From contig NZ_JNXE01000011.1 in the NCBI RefSeq assembly GCF_000716605.1, positions 163,074-227,073 on the forward strand: a stretch of 64,000 nucleotides of DNA, read 5' to 3'. Each line of letters opens with the position of its first letter. Within the stretch, counting starts at the first letter, position 1. The notes under the pieces were generated by a model. That model did no database searches and was not told where the DNA came from. It saw only the letters and a program-made list of their open reading frames with translations. Position numbers and translations under genes: made by a program. Of this stretch, positions 36,203 to 44,982 are shown piece by piece. The DNA is from Streptomyces sp. NRRL F-525 (GTDB lineage Bacteria; Actinomycetota; Actinomycetes; Streptomycetales; Streptomycetaceae).

Positions 36203-38110
36203 GTGACGATCCTGGAGAGCATCCGGCAACCACGCGACCTGAAGTCGCTGTCCGAGGCGGAACTCGGCGAACTGTCCGAAGAGATAAGGGAGTTCCTGGT
36301 CCACGCGGTGGCCAGGACCGGCGGACACCTCGGGCCCAATCTGGGCGTGGTGGAACTGACCATCGCGCTGCACCGGGTCTTCGAGTCCCCGACCGACCGC
36401 ATCCTCTGGGACACGGGTCACCAGAGCTACGTACACAAGATCCTGACGGGCCGTCAGGACTTCTCGAAGCTGCGCGGCAAGGGCGGCCTGTCCGGCTACC
36501 CCTCGCGCGAGGAGTCCGAGCACGACGTCATCGAGAACAGCCACGCCTCCACCGCGCTCGGCTGGGCCGACGGCCTCGCCAAGGCCCGCCAGGTACAGGG
36601 CGAGAAGGGCCATGTCGTCGCGGTCATCGGCGACGGCGCGCTCACCGGCGGCATGGCGTGGGAGGCGCTGAACAACATCGCCGCCGCCAAGGACCGGCCG
36701 CTGATCATCGTCGTCAACGACAACGAGCGGTCCTACTCGCCCACCATCGGCGGCCTCGCCAACCACCTGGCCACCCTGCGCACGACCGACAGCTACGAGC
36801 AGGTCCTCGCCTGGGGCAAGAGCGTCCTGCTGCGCACCCCGGTCGTCGGCAACACCATCTACGAGTCGCTGCACGGCGCGAAGAAGGGCTTCAAGGACGC
36901 GTTCGCCCCGCAGGGCATGTTCGAGGACTTGGGTCTCAAGTACGTCGGCCCGATCGACGGACACGACATCGGCGCCGTCGAGTCCGCGCTGCGCCGCGCG
37001 AAACGCTTCCACGGCCCGGTCCTCGTCCACTGCCTCACGGAGAAGGGCCGCGGCTACGAACCCGCCCTCGCCCACGAGGAGGACCACTTCCACACCGTCG
37101 GCGTGATGGACCCGCTCACCTGCGCACCCCTCGCCCCCTCCAACGGCCCTTCCTGGACCAGCGTGTTCGGCGACGAGATCCTGCGCATCGGGGAGGAACG
37201 CGACGACGTCGTGGCCATCACGGCCGCCATGCTGGACCCCGTCGGCCTCGGCAAGTTCGCCGCGAAGTTCCCCGACCGGGTCTGGGACGTCGGCATCGCA
37301 GAACAGCACGCGGCGGTGTCGGCGGCGGGCCTCGCGACCGGCGGGCTCCATCCCGTCGTCGCCGTCTACGCCACCTTCCTCAACCGCGCCTTCGACCAGC
37401 TCCTGATGGACGTGGCACTGCACCGCTGCGGGGTGACGTTCGTCCTGGACCGCGCCGGGGTGACGGGAGTTGACGGAGCGTCACACAACGGCATGTGGGA
37501 CATGTCCATCCTCCAGGTGGTGCCGGGGCTGCGCATCGCAGCGCCGCGTGACGCCGACCAACTCCGGGCGCAGCTACGGGAAGCGGTCGCCGTCGACGAC
37601 GCGCCGACCCTCGTCCGCTTCCCGAAGGAGTCGGTCGGACCGGAGATCCCGGCGATCGACCGCGTGGGCGGCCTCGACGTCCTGCACCGGGGCGCCGAGA
37701 CCCCCGAGGTGCTGCTCGTCGCGGTGGGCGTGATGGCGCCGGTCTGCCTCCAGGCCGCCGAACTCCTCGAAGCGCGGGGCATCAACTGCACGGTCGTGGA
37801 CCCCCGTTGGGTCAAACCCGTCGACCCGGCGCTTCCGGGCCTCGCCGCGGAGCACCGGTTGGTGGCCGTCGTAGAGGACAACAGCCGTGCCTCCGGCGTC
37901 GGCGCCGCCGTGGCGCTGGCGCTCGGGGACGCCGAAGTCGACGTCCCCGTACGGCGGTTCGGCATCCCGGAGCAGTTCCTCGCGCACGCCAAACGCGGGG
38001 AGGTGCTCGCTGACATCGGCCTCACACCCGTCGAGGTCGCCGGACGGATCAGCGCAAGCCTGGCGGTCAAGGACACGAACGCCGGCACAGCCAAGGAGAA
38101 ACCCGAATGA
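36203..38110 (+). CDS. dxs: 1-Deoxy-D-xylulose-5-phosphate synthase
   Basis: Dxs condenses pyruvate with glyceraldehyde-3-phosphate, the first and flux-controlling MEP step. The 635-aa thiamine-diphosphate enzyme has [12 protein letters not shown] near 70, the TPP/Mg motif [18 protein letters not shown] near 145-165, the Glu of the transketolase pyrimidine domain in [16 protein letters not shown], and the C-terminal transketolase domain (485-610). The GTG start is preceded by GAAGGGGG. It overlaps hpnO by 4 bp and is presumably a second dxs copy dedicated to this operon. Confidence 0.96.
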   Translation: MTILESIRQPRDLKSLSEAELGELSEEIREFLVHAVARTGGHLGPNLGVVELTIALHRVFESPTDRILWDTGHQSYVHKILTGRQDFSKLRGKGGLSGYPSREESEHDVIENSHASTALGWADGLAKARQVQGEKGHVVAVIGDGALTGGMAWEALNNIAAAKDRPLIIVVNDNERSYSPTIGGLANHLATLRTTDSYEQVLAWGKSVLLRTPVVGNTIYESLHGAKKGFKDAFAPQGMFEDLGLKYVGPIDGHDIGAVESALRRAKRFHGPVLVHCLTEKGRGYEPALAHEEDHFHTVGVMDPLTCAPLAPSNGPSWTSVFGDEILRIGEERDDVVAITAAMLDPVGLGKFAAKFPDRVWDVGIAEQHAAVSAAGLATGGLHPVVAVYATFLNRAFDQLLMDVALHRCGVTFVLDRAGVTGVDGASHNGMWDMSILQVVPGLRIAAPRDADQLRAQLREAVAVDDAPTLVRFPKESVGPEIPAIDRVGGLDVLHRGAETPEVLLVAVGVMAPVCLQAAELLEARGINCTVVDPRWVKPVDPALPGLAAEHRLVAVVEDNSRASGVGAAVALALGDAEVDVPVRRFGIPEQFLAHAKRGEVLADIGLTPVEVAGRISASLAVKDTNAGTAKEKPE

Positions 38111-39492
38111 CCAAGGAGTTCGACCTCACCGCGCTGCTGGCCGAGCGCGGAGCCGAGCGCTACGAGCTGCACGCCAAGTACCTCAACCACCAGCTCCCGC
38201 GCATGCTGCACACCATCGGCTTCGACAAGGTCTACGAGCGGGGCGAGGGCGCCTACTTCTGGGACGCGGACGGCAACGACTACCTGGACATGCTCGCCGG
38301 GTTCGGGGTGATGGGCCTGGGGCGCCACCACCCCGTCGTCCGCAAGGCGGTGCACGACGTCCTCGACGCCCAGCTCGCCGACCTCACCCGCTTCGACTGC
38401 CAGCCGCTGCCCGGTCTGCTCGCCGAGCAACTCCTCACCCACAGCCCGCACTTGGACCGGGTGTTCTTCGGTAACAGCGGTACGGAGGCGGTCGAGACCG
38501 CGCTCAAGTTCGCCCGCTACGCCACCGGGAAACCCCGCGTCCTGTACTGCGACCACGCCTTCCACGGCCTGACCACCGGCTCGCTCTCGGTCAACGGCGA
38601 GGACGGCTTCCGGGACGGCTTCGCCCCGCTGCTGCCGGACACGGCCGTGCCGCTCGGCGATCTCGACGCCCTGGCACGGGAGTTGAAGAAGGGCGACGTC
38701 GCCGCCCTCGTCGTCGAGCCGATCCAGGGCAAGGGCGTCCACGAGGCCCCGCCCGGCTATCTGCGCGCCGCGCAGGAACTCCTGCACCAGCACAAGGCGT
38801 TGCTCATCGCCGACGAGGTGCAGACCGGCCTCGGCCGGACCGGTGACTTCTACGCCTACCAGCACGAGGAGGGCGTGGAACCGGACTTGGTGTGCGTGGC
38901 CAAGGCGTTGTCCGGCGGCTATGTGCCGGTCGGTGCCACCATCGGCAAGGACTGGATCTTCAAGAAGGTCTACTCGTCCATGGACCGCGTGCTGGTCCAC
39001 TCGGCGAGCTTCGGGGCCAACGCCCAGGCCATGGCGGCCGGGCTCGCCGTGCTGTCGGTCATGGAGAACGAGCAGATCGTCGCCAACGCCCGTGCCACCG
39101 GGGACCAGTTGAGGTCCAGGCTCGCCGCGCTGGTCGACAAGTACGAGCTGCTCGCCGACGTCCGCGGCCGGGGGCTGATGATCGGCATCGAGTTCGGCAG
39201 GCCCAAGTCGTTGAAGCTGCGCAGCCGTTGGGCGATGCTGCAGGCCGCGCGCAAGGGGCTGTTCGCGCAGATGGTGGTCGTGCCGTTGTTGCAGCGGCAC
39301 CGGATCCTCACCCAGGTCTCCGGCGACCACCTGGAGGTCATCAAGCTGATCCCGCCGCTGATCATCGGCGAGCGGGAGGTGGACCGGTTCGTGGACGCGT
39401 TCACCGCCGTGATGGACGACGCGCACAGTGGTGGCGGGCTGATGTGGGACTTCAGCAAGACGCTGGTGAAGCAGGCGGTGGCGAACCGGTAG
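38107..39492 (+). CDS. hpnO: Class III aminotransferase HpnO
   Basis: HpnO transaminates the ribosylhopane-derived aldehyde to give 35-aminobacteriohopanetriol. The 461-aa PLP enzyme shows the ornithine-aminotransferase-like core: [17 protein letters not shown] near 120, [15 protein letters not shown] near 235 and the PLP lysine in [12 protein letters not shown] near 265. Most class III enzymes are about 400-430 aa; the extra residues are at the C-terminus ([17 protein letters not shown]), as seen in HpnO proteins. The final codons and stop are duplicated in tandem (39476-39509). Confidence 0.93.
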   Translation: MTKEFDLTALLAERGAERYELHAKYLNHQLPRMLHTIGFDKVYERGEGAYFWDADGNDYLDMLAGFGVMGLGRHHPVVRKAVHDVLDAQLADLTRFDCQPLPGLLAEQLLTHSPHLDRVFFGNSGTEAVETALKFARYATGKPRVLYCDHAFHGLTTGSLSVNGEDGFRDGFAPLLPDTAVPLGDLDALARELKKGDVAALVVEPIQGKGVHEAPPGYLRAAQELLHQHKALLIADEVQTGLGRTGDFYAYQHEEGVEPDLVCVAKALSGGYVPVGATIGKDWIFKKVYSSMDRVLVHSASFGANAQAMAAGLAVLSVMENEQIVANARATGDQLRSRLAALVDKYELLADVRGRGLMIGIEFGRPKSLKLRSRWAMLQAARKGLFAQMVVVPLLQRHRILTQVSGDHLEVIKLIPPLIIGEREVDRFVDAFTAVMDDAHSGGGLMWDFSKTLVKQAVANR

Positions 39493-39509
39493 CGGTGGCC
39501 AACCGGTAG
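39476..39509 (+). repeat. 17-bp tandem duplication spanning the hpnO stop codon
   Basis: CGGTGGCGAACCGGTAG (39476-39492) is followed at once by the same 17 bases with one change (G to C) at 39493-39509. The first copy contains the real TAG stop, so the second is untranslated. Confidence 0.8.
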
Positions 39510-39548
39510 GGGTCTCTGCCGGGCGCCGTGGGTGGGTGCTGCGGATTT

Positions 39549-39583
39549 TTGCCTCTGAGGCAAGGGATTTGCCTCGGGGGCAA
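39549..39583. promoter_or_regulatory. Twin operators TTGCCTC-T-GAGGCAA / TTGCCTCGGGGGCAA
   Basis: A perfect 15-bp palindrome at 39549-39563 and a closely related site at 39569-39583 are centred exactly 20 bp apart, about two helical turns. They lie 22-56 bp upstream of the XRE-cupin regulator start, where its promoter should be. Cooperative autoregulation by that regulator is the simplest reading. Confidence 0.75.
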
Positions 39584-39604
39584 GCCTGCGGCTGAATGGA
39601 GAGC

Positions 39605-40237
39605 ATGAGCTCTCCCGAGACCGAGCCGGAACCGTCGGCCGGGCCGGTCGAAGACCTGCCGGCCACCGTCGCACCACAGCTCCGGGCCCTGCGCCGCCGC
39701 GCCTCCCTCACCCTGGAGGCGGCCGCCCGCTCGGCCGGGCTCTCGCCCGCCCATCTCTCCCGTCTGGAGACCGGGCAGCGCCAGCCCTCGCTGCCGATGC
39801 TGCTCGCGCTGGCCCGCATCTACGGTACGACAGTCTCGGATCTGCTCGGCGAGACGGTCACCGACCGGGAGGCCGTGGTCCGCGCCGCCGACATGGAACC
39901 GACCCGGGCGGGCGGCTGGACCTACTGGCAGGCGGGCGCCCCCGGCCGCGGGATGCAGTCGCTGCGCGTGCGCATCCCGCACGGCTCCCAGGGTGACATC
40001 GTGCGCGTGCACCCCGGCGAGGAGTGGCTGTACGTCCTCACGGGCCGGCTGCGGCTGCGCCTCGGCGACACCGCGCACATCCTCGCGCCGGGCGACAGCG
40101 CGCACTTCGACTCGCTGACCCCGCACCGCCTCGCCGCCGCCGACGAGGACGGCGTCGAGGTCCTGTTCGTCCACACCCTGCTGCAGAGCCCCACGGCCAC
40201 CCTGTGCCTGGGCCCGATCACCGGAGAGACGCCATGA
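39605..40237 (+). CDS. XRE family regulator with C-terminal cupin domain
   Basis: The 210-aa protein has an N-terminal helix-turn-helix (25-80: LRRRASLTLEAAARSAGLSPAHLSRLETGQRQPSLPMLLALARIYG) and a C-terminal cupin_2 barrel (130-205: VHPGEEWLYVLTGRLRLRLGD, then APGDSAHFDSLTPHRLAA). This class includes ligand-responsive repressors of small-molecule genes. Two related palindromes just upstream suggest it binds its own promoter. ATG 39605 has GGAG close by; an ATG three codons upstream is also possible. It is co-transcribed (ATGA) with a 41-aa membrane protein. Confidence 0.9.
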   Translation: MSSPETEPEPSAGPVEDLPATVAPQLRALRRRASLTLEAAARSAGLSPAHLSRLETGQRQPSLPMLLALARIYGTTVSDLLGETVTDREAVVRAADMEPTRAGGWTYWQAGAPGRGMQSLRVRIPHGSQGDIVRVHPGEEWLYVLTGRLRLRLGDTAHILAPGDSAHFDSLTPHRLAAADEDGVEVLFVHTLLQSPTATLCLGPITGETP

Positions 40238-40359
40238 GCGGCAACAACATCGAGGACAAGTTCCCCCGCGCCCTGTGGGTGCGGCTCATCATCTACATCG
40301 CCGTCGGCCACGTCTTCGCGGGCTTCATCTACCTGCTGTTCTCCGTGGGCGCCAAGTAG
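40234..40359 (+). CDS. 41-aa single-pass membrane protein (DUF6126-like)
   Basis: The tiny ORF overlaps the XRE-cupin stop as ATGA. It encodes a short polar N-terminus (MSGNNIEDKFPRALWVR) and one clear transmembrane helix (LIIYIAVGHVFAGFIYLLF) ending SVGAK. I recall this pattern as the Streptomyces DUF6126 family, often paired with such regulators; this was not checked. The pairing suggests a regulator and membrane-sensor/anchor unit, but no function is known. Confidence 0.75.
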   Translation: MSGNNIEDKFPRALWVRLIIYIAVGHVFAGFIYLLFSVGAK

Positions 40360-40386
40360 CCCGCCGCGGCGGCGAGTTCAGCCGCT

Positions 40387-41184
40387 TCAGTCGAGCAGGC
40401 GCTCGCGCAGCCGCTCCCGGATCTCCGGGGTGATCCCCAGTCCCTGTTCCAGGTACGCGTCGACGCTGCCCCAGGTCTCCTCGACGGTCTCGAAGGCCGC
40501 CGTCAGATACTCGGCGCGGGCGTCGAAGAGGGGGCTGAGGAGCTCCATCACCTCGGGGGAGTAGGCCGAGGCGGCGGAGCCGCTGCGGCGCACCTTGTAG
40601 CGGCGGTGCTTCGCGTTCGACTCCAGGTAGTCGGTCACGATCGCCTCGCGCTCCACGCCCACGGCGAGCAGCGTCACGGCTATCGACAGGCCCGCGCGGT
40701 CCTTGCCCGCCGCGCAGTGCATCAGCGCGGGAACGCTGTCCTCCGCGAGTGCGTGCAGCACCTGGGAGTGCTCGGCGGTGCGCTCCTTGACGATCGTGCG
40801 GTACGAGGCGATCATCCGGTTCGCGCCCTTGTCGCCGCCGAGGATCCCGCGCAGTTGATCTATCTCGCCGTCGCGGACCATCTTCCAGAACTCGGAGCCG
40901 TCCGCCGGGTCCGACAGCGGCAGATTCACGTTGCGCACACCGGGCAGCTCGACGTCGGGACCCTCCAGCTTCTGGTCCGACGCGTTGCGGAAGTCGAAGA
41001 TCGTGTGCAGGCCCAGCGAGCCGAGGAACGCGGCGTCCTCCTCGGTCGCGTGCGCGAGATGGCCGCTGCGGAACAGCACCCCCTGCCGCACCCGCCGTCC
41101 GTCCACCGTCGGAAGTCCGCCCACGTCCCGGAAATTGCGCACTCCGGACAACTCCGGCTCGGTCGACGGAATCTGCTGCGTCAC
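40387..41184 (-). CDS. Tyrosine-protein phosphatase
   Basis: The 265-aa protein is a dual-specificity/PtpB-like phosphatase with the P-loop HCAAGKDRAG, providing the catalytic Cys and Arg. The N-terminal LSGVRNFRDVGGL and FRSGHLAHATEEDAAFL segments are typical of the Y_phosphatase3 family, which also acts on phosphoinositides in mycobacteria. The GTG at 41184 follows GGGAGGAG; an in-frame ATG five codons upstream is less supported. It is convergent with the 41-aa gene and divergent from the alpha-galactosidase. Confidence 0.92.
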   Translation of the reverse strand: MTQQIPSTEPELSGVRNFRDVGGLPTVDGRRVRQGVLFRSGHLAHATEEDAAFLGSLGLHTIFDFRNASDQKLEGPDVELPGVRNVNLPLSDPADGSEFWKMVRDGEIDQLRGILGGDKGANRMIASYRTIVKERTAEHSQVLHALAEDSVPALMHCAAGKDRAGLSIAVTLLAVGVEREAIVTDYLESNAKHRRYKVRRSGSAASAYSPEVMELLSPLFDARAEYLTAAFETVEETWGSVDAYLEQGLGITPEIRERLRERLLD

Positions 41185-41354
41185 GAGGACTCCTCCCACT
41201 CGGCCCGACGGCGCGGCTCACCGGCGGGCACGCTTCCGACGATACGACATCGAATCCACAGGCCATCAGTTGTCCACAGGCGTTGCCTCGCAGGCCCCGG
41301 GCCATTGATGATGTTGCTGCTTGAGTGGACTTGTTCGAATCTGTGAGGGGCCTG

Positions 41355-43427
41355 ATGCTGGAGATCGCCGAGAACGGCCGTACGTGGGTCCTGTCGGGCC
41401 CCACGAGCAGTTACGCCGTCCATCTCACCGAGGACGACGAGCTGCTCCACCTGCACTGGGGCCCCGCGATCGCGCTCGCCGACGCCGAGGAGCTCGCCGC
41501 CCGCCCGCTGCCCGTCGGCTCCTCCTTCGAGTCCCCGCTCGACGGCCGCGAGGAGTACCCCGTCGAGGGCGGCCCCCGCTTCGCCCGCCCGGCCCTGTCC
41601 GTGCGCACCCCCGAGCGCCGCGGCACGGAGTGGACCTTCGAGCGGTACGACACCGAGAGCGACGAACTGCGCCTCCGCTTCCGGGACGCCGGCCTCGCGA
41701 TCACGCTGCACTACCGGACGCGCGGCGGCGTCGTAGAGCGCTGGACGAGCCTCGACAACGACGGGAATGAGGCCCTGGAACTGCTGCGGGCCGACTCCGC
41801 CGTGTGGACGCTGCCCGAGCGGGAGGGGTGGCAGCTGTCGCAGCTGCACGGGCGGTGGGCCGCCGAGTCGCGGCTGGTGCGGTCCGGTCTCACCTACGGC
41901 GAGAAGGTCATCGGCAGCCGGCGCGGCCACACCGGGCACCAGCACCTGCCCTGGGTCGCCCTCGACACCGACGCGACCGAGGAGCGCGGCGAGGTCTACG
42001 GCTGTGCCCTCGGCTGGTCGGGGTCCTGGCGGATCGCCGTGGCCCAACTCCCGGACGCGCGCGTGCAGATCGGCGGCGGTGCCGGGTACGACGACTCCGG
42101 GCTGCTGCTCCTGGCGCCGGGGGAGTCCTTCACGACCCCCGTCTTCGCCGGCCTGTGGAGCGACGCCGGCTTCGGGGGCGCCAGCCGCACCTGGCACGCG
42201 TACCAGCGGACGTACGTCATCCCGGACGCCGACCAGGACCGGCCGGTGCTCTACAACTCCTGGGAGGCCACCCAGTTCGACATCTCCGAGGACCAGCAGG
42301 AGGTGCTCGCGCAGCGCGCGGCGGCCCTCGGGGTCGAGCTCTTCGTGGTCGACGACGGCTGGTTCGGGAAGCGCACGAGCGACCGTGCCGGACTCGGAGA
42401 CTGGACCCCGAACCCGGACCGCTTCCCCGCAGGGCTCAAGCCCCTCGCCGACCGCGTCCACGCGCTGGGCATGCAGTTCGGCATCTGGGTCGAGCCCGAG
42501 ATGGTCAACGCGGACAGCGACCTGTACCGCGCCCACCCCGACTGGGTGCAGTACCAAGAGGGGCGAAAGCGGACGGAGTTCCGCAATCAGCTCGTACTGA
42601 ACCTCGCGCGCGAGGACGTCCAGGAGTACCTCTGGGAGCAGCTCGACGGGCTGCTCTCCAGCGCCCCGATCGACTACGTGAAGTGGGACTTCAACCGCTG
42701 CTTCACGGATGCCGGGTGGCCGGGTGACCCCTATCCGCAGCGCCTCTGGGTCGACCATGTGCGCGCGCTGTACGCCCTGTTCGACCGGCTGAGGGCGGCC
42801 CACCCGGGGGTGGCCTTCGAGTCCTGCTCGGGCGGCGGCGGCCGGATCGACCTCGGCATCATGAGCCGCACGGACCAGGTGTGGACCTCGGACAACACCG
42901 ACCCGCTCGACCGGCTCGCCATCCAGCACGGCTTCAGCCAGATCCACCCCGCGCGCGTGATGGCCGCCTGGGTCACCGACAGCCCGAACACCCAGCTCAA
43001 CGACCGGGTCAGCAGCCTGCGTTTCCGGTTCGTGAGCGCCATGTCCGGGGTCCTCGGAGTCGGCGGCGACCTCTCTGAGTGGACCGAGGAGGAACTCGCC
43101 GAGGCCCGCCGCTGGGTCGACCTCTACAAGGAGATCCGGCCGCTCGTGCAGCACGGCGACCTCCACCGGCTGCGCCCGCCGCGCGGCGGACTGAGCGCCG
43201 TGCAGTACGTCCGCGGCGACGAGACCGTCGTCCTCGCCCTGCTCCAGTCGCAGCACTACGGCGAGCCGCTGCCGACGCTCCGGCTGCGCGGGCTCGACCC
43301 GACAGCGTCGTACGAATGCCTCGAAACGGGCGAAGTCCACCGGGGTGCCGTCCTGTTGCACCACGGACTGCGCACCGGGCTGCGCGGTGACCTCGATGCG
43401 ACGGTTATCCGCCTGCGTCGCATCTGA
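41355..43427 (+). CDS. GH36 alpha-galactosidase
   Basis: The 690-aa enzyme hydrolyses terminal alpha-galactosides. It has the GH36 order: N-terminal beta-supersandwich (1-290), catalytic barrel (300-620) and C-terminal beta domain. The nucleophile Asp lies in YVKWDFNRCF and the acid/base Asp in WTSDNTD, after the family's ESCSGGGGRIDLG. There is no signal peptide, so it acts on imported oligosaccharides such as melibiose or raffinose. The ATG giving MLEIAENGRTW follows GAGGGG; a GTG ten codons upstream is possible. No transporter is adjacent. Confidence 0.94.
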   Translation: MLEIAENGRTWVLSGPTSSYAVHLTEDDELLHLHWGPAIALADAEELAARPLPVGSSFESPLDGREEYPVEGGPRFARPALSVRTPERRGTEWTFERYDTESDELRLRFRDAGLAITLHYRTRGGVVERWTSLDNDGNEALELLRADSAVWTLPEREGWQLSQLHGRWAAESRLVRSGLTYGEKVIGSRRGHTGHQHLPWVALDTDATEERGEVYGCALGWSGSWRIAVAQLPDARVQIGGGAGYDDSGLLLLAPGESFTTPVFAGLWSDAGFGGASRTWHAYQRTYVIPDADQDRPVLYNSWEATQFDISEDQQEVLAQRAAALGVELFVVDDGWFGKRTSDRAGLGDWTPNPDRFPAGLKPLADRVHALGMQFGIWVEPEMVNADSDLYRAHPDWVQYQEGRKRTEFRNQLVLNLAREDVQEYLWEQLDGLLSSAPIDYVKWDFNRCFTDAGWPGDPYPQRLWVDHVRALYALFDRLRAAHPGVAFESCSGGGGRIDLGIMSRTDQVWTSDNTDPLDRLAIQHGFSQIHPARVMAAWVTDSPNTQLNDRVSSLRFRFVSAMSGVLGVGGDLSEWTEEELAEARRWVDLYKEIRPLVQHGDLHRLRPPRGGLSAVQYVRGDETVVLALLQSQHYGEPLPTLRLRGLDPTASYECLETGEVHRGAVLLHHGLRTGLRGDLDATVIRLRRI

Positions 43428-43581
43428 TCCCTCTGTCCTAATTGCAGCCTTCGTGCCAACTCGCTCTGGAATAAAGGAACCTGAGAGTTGTGCACGTGAG
43501 CAGCGTCATATTCGTGACCGTGCGTCGTTCGTCATGTTCACGTAATTGACGTGCTTTTGCAGGGGAATTGAGGGGCTGAGA

Positions 43582-43622
43582 CCTGTGGGAATTCACGGAG
43601 GGTGACTGTGAATTCCCACAGG
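43582..43622. other. Perfect 15-bp inverted repeat upstream of the riboswitch
   Basis: CCTGTGGGAATTCAC (43582-43596) is repeated exactly as its reverse complement at 43608-43622, around an 11-nt spacer. It lies in the 470-bp gap between the alpha-galactosidase and the LysM/M23 gene, upstream of the ydaO element. It may terminate the galactosidase transcript or be an operator; each arm also contains GTG-N6-CAC. Confidence 0.75.
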
Positions 43623-43704
43623 GAAACACAAGGAACGCAAATCCGTGGAACCTCCTGCTTGTCCCTTTGCGTCTTCCTCGCTTACGTTCGCCACCAATCC
43701 GGAC

Positions 43705-43884
43705 GGACGCCCAATCCTGCCGCCGACCGGACTCCGCACACACCCACCCGTACGCGGCAGGAGCGGGGGACCCACAGGTACGACGCCTGTTCCGGTCTCC
43801 GGAACGGGCTTGGGGTTTAGCCGCGACCAGCGCGCGGCCGGGCATCTCCAGCCCGCACCCGACAGCTCACCTCGCAGGCGCCGG
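43705..43884 (+). promoter_or_regulatory. Cyclic di-AMP riboswitch (ydaO/yuaA class)
   Basis: The conserved ydaO blocks occur in order: AATCCTGCCGCC near 43713, GAGCGGGGGACCCA at 43761, TGGGGTTTAGCCGC at 43811 and the diagnostic CCCGACAGCTCACCTCGCAG from 43858. The element ends immediately before GGAGAGGA, the ribosome-binding site of the LysM/M23 gene. In Streptomyces this class represses cell-wall hydrolase genes when c-di-AMP is high; here control is likely by termination or by masking that site. The 5' boundary is approximate. Confidence 0.88.
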
Positions 43885-43897
43885 AGAGGAATTCGTC

Positions 43898-44836
43898 ATG
43901 CCCGCGAAGGGTAAGCACCGCCGCCCGAAGTCCCAGCGACTCTCTCGTTCGATGGCCGTGGCCGGAACCGGCGGAGCCGCGCTCGCCCTTCCGCTCATGG
44001 GAGCCACCGGTGCCCATGCCGCGACCACGACTTCCGCTCCGGAAAAGGCGGTTCAGTCCGTTCCGGCGGCCGAGAAGACGGTCACGGAGAAGGCGACCGC
44101 GAAGACCGTCTCGAAGTCCTCGGGCGTCAAGACGTATTCGGTGCGGTCGGGCGACTGGCTCGCGAAGATCGCCGAGGAGCAGGACGTCACCGGCGGCTGG
44201 AAGAAGCTCTACCAGGACAACCGCGAGGCCATCGGCAGCGACCCGTCGCTGATCCACCCGGGCCTGAAGCTCTCCCTCGGTGAGAAGGCCTCGACGGGCG
44301 GGACCAGTGAGACGGGCGCGAGCAAGTCGTCCAACTCGTCCACGTCGTCCGGCACTTCGTCCTCGTCGTCCTCCTCCTCGAAGAGCGCGTCGGCCTCGCA
44401 GAGCGACGACAGCACCAGCACTTCCTCCGGTTACACCCTCCCCGTGACCGGCGGCACCATCGGCACCGGCTACCACGTCGCCGGCAGCATGTGGTCCAGC
44501 GGCTACCACACGGGCGTCGACTTCGTCGTCCCGACCGGCACCACCGTCAAGGCGGTCGCCGCGGGCACGGTCGTCTCGGCGGCCTACGACGGCGCGTACG
44601 GCAACGAGGTCGTCATCCGGCACGCGGACGGCGAGTACTCGCAGTACGCCCACATGTCGCAGCTGTCCGTCTCGGCCGGCCAGACCGTGACCGAGGGCCA
44701 GCAGATAGGCCTCTCCGGCGCGACCGGCAACGTGACCGGCCCGCACCTGCACTTCGAGATCCGGACCACGCCGTACTACGGCTCGGACGTCGACCCGGTC
44801 GCCTACCTCCGCTCGCACGGCGTCACCGTCGGCTGA
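43898..44836 (+). CDS. Secreted LysM/M23 peptidoglycan endopeptidase
   Basis: The 312-aa cell-wall hydrolase has a signal peptide (KGKHRRPKSQR, hydrophobic run, AHA cleavage region near 45). A LysM domain (YSVRSGDWLAKIAEEQDV to LIHPGLKLSLG, about 85-130) binds peptidoglycan. A Ser-rich linker (135-180) and a C-terminal M23 zinc endopeptidase domain follow, with HTGVDF and HLHFEI supplying metal and catalytic residues. It cuts peptide cross-links of the wall. The start is the ATG seven bases after GAGAGGA; longer in-frame extensions would run through the riboswitch. Control by c-di-AMP is predicted. Confidence 0.95.
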   Translation: MPAKGKHRRPKSQRLSRSMAVAGTGGAALALPLMGATGAHAATTTSAPEKAVQSVPAAEKTVTEKATAKTVSKSSGVKTYSVRSGDWLAKIAEEQDVTGGWKKLYQDNREAIGSDPSLIHPGLKLSLGEKASTGGTSETGASKSSNSSTSSGTSSSSSSSSKSASASQSDDSTSTSSGYTLPVTGGTIGTGYHVAGSMWSSGYHTGVDFVVPTGTTVKAVAAGTVVSAAYDGAYGNEVVIRHADGEYSQYAHMSQLSVSAGQTVTEGQQIGLSGATGNVTGPHLHFEIRTTPYYGSDVDPVAYLRSHGVTVG

Positions 44837-44899
44837 CACCGGAGCCCGGCGCAGAGCAGTTCCGGGGTCAACACACCTGATCAGAGGGTTATTCCGACT

Positions 44900-44928
44900 T
44901 TGGACAACCCTTTACAAGTGGCTTATAT
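44900..44928 (+). promoter_or_regulatory. Housekeeping-type promoter TTGGAC-N17-TTATAT
   Basis: The -35 (44900-44905) and -10 (44923-44928) match the HrdB-type consensus well at ideal 17-bp spacing. The predicted start near 44935 leaves a leader of about 48 nt before the SGNH hydrolase ATG. Confidence 0.7.
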
Positions 44929-44982
44929 CACCGCCCGTCAACCCCTAAATACGATCGCGTAGGTCACAGCCCAGGGTGAATT

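Noticed and set aside
41255..41281. TTGTCCACA (41270-41278), an exact Streptomyces DnaA box, with a second CCACAGG 18 bp upstream
   Set aside because: A single 9-mer match is expected by chance at a window of this size, and there is no box cluster or AT-rich region, so it is not an origin.
43667..43897. N-terminal extension of the LysM/M23 frame through the riboswitch
   Set aside because: The extended part has no signal-peptide character and overlaps conserved riboswitch blocks; the ATG at 43898 has a good ribosome site and is followed by a signal peptide.
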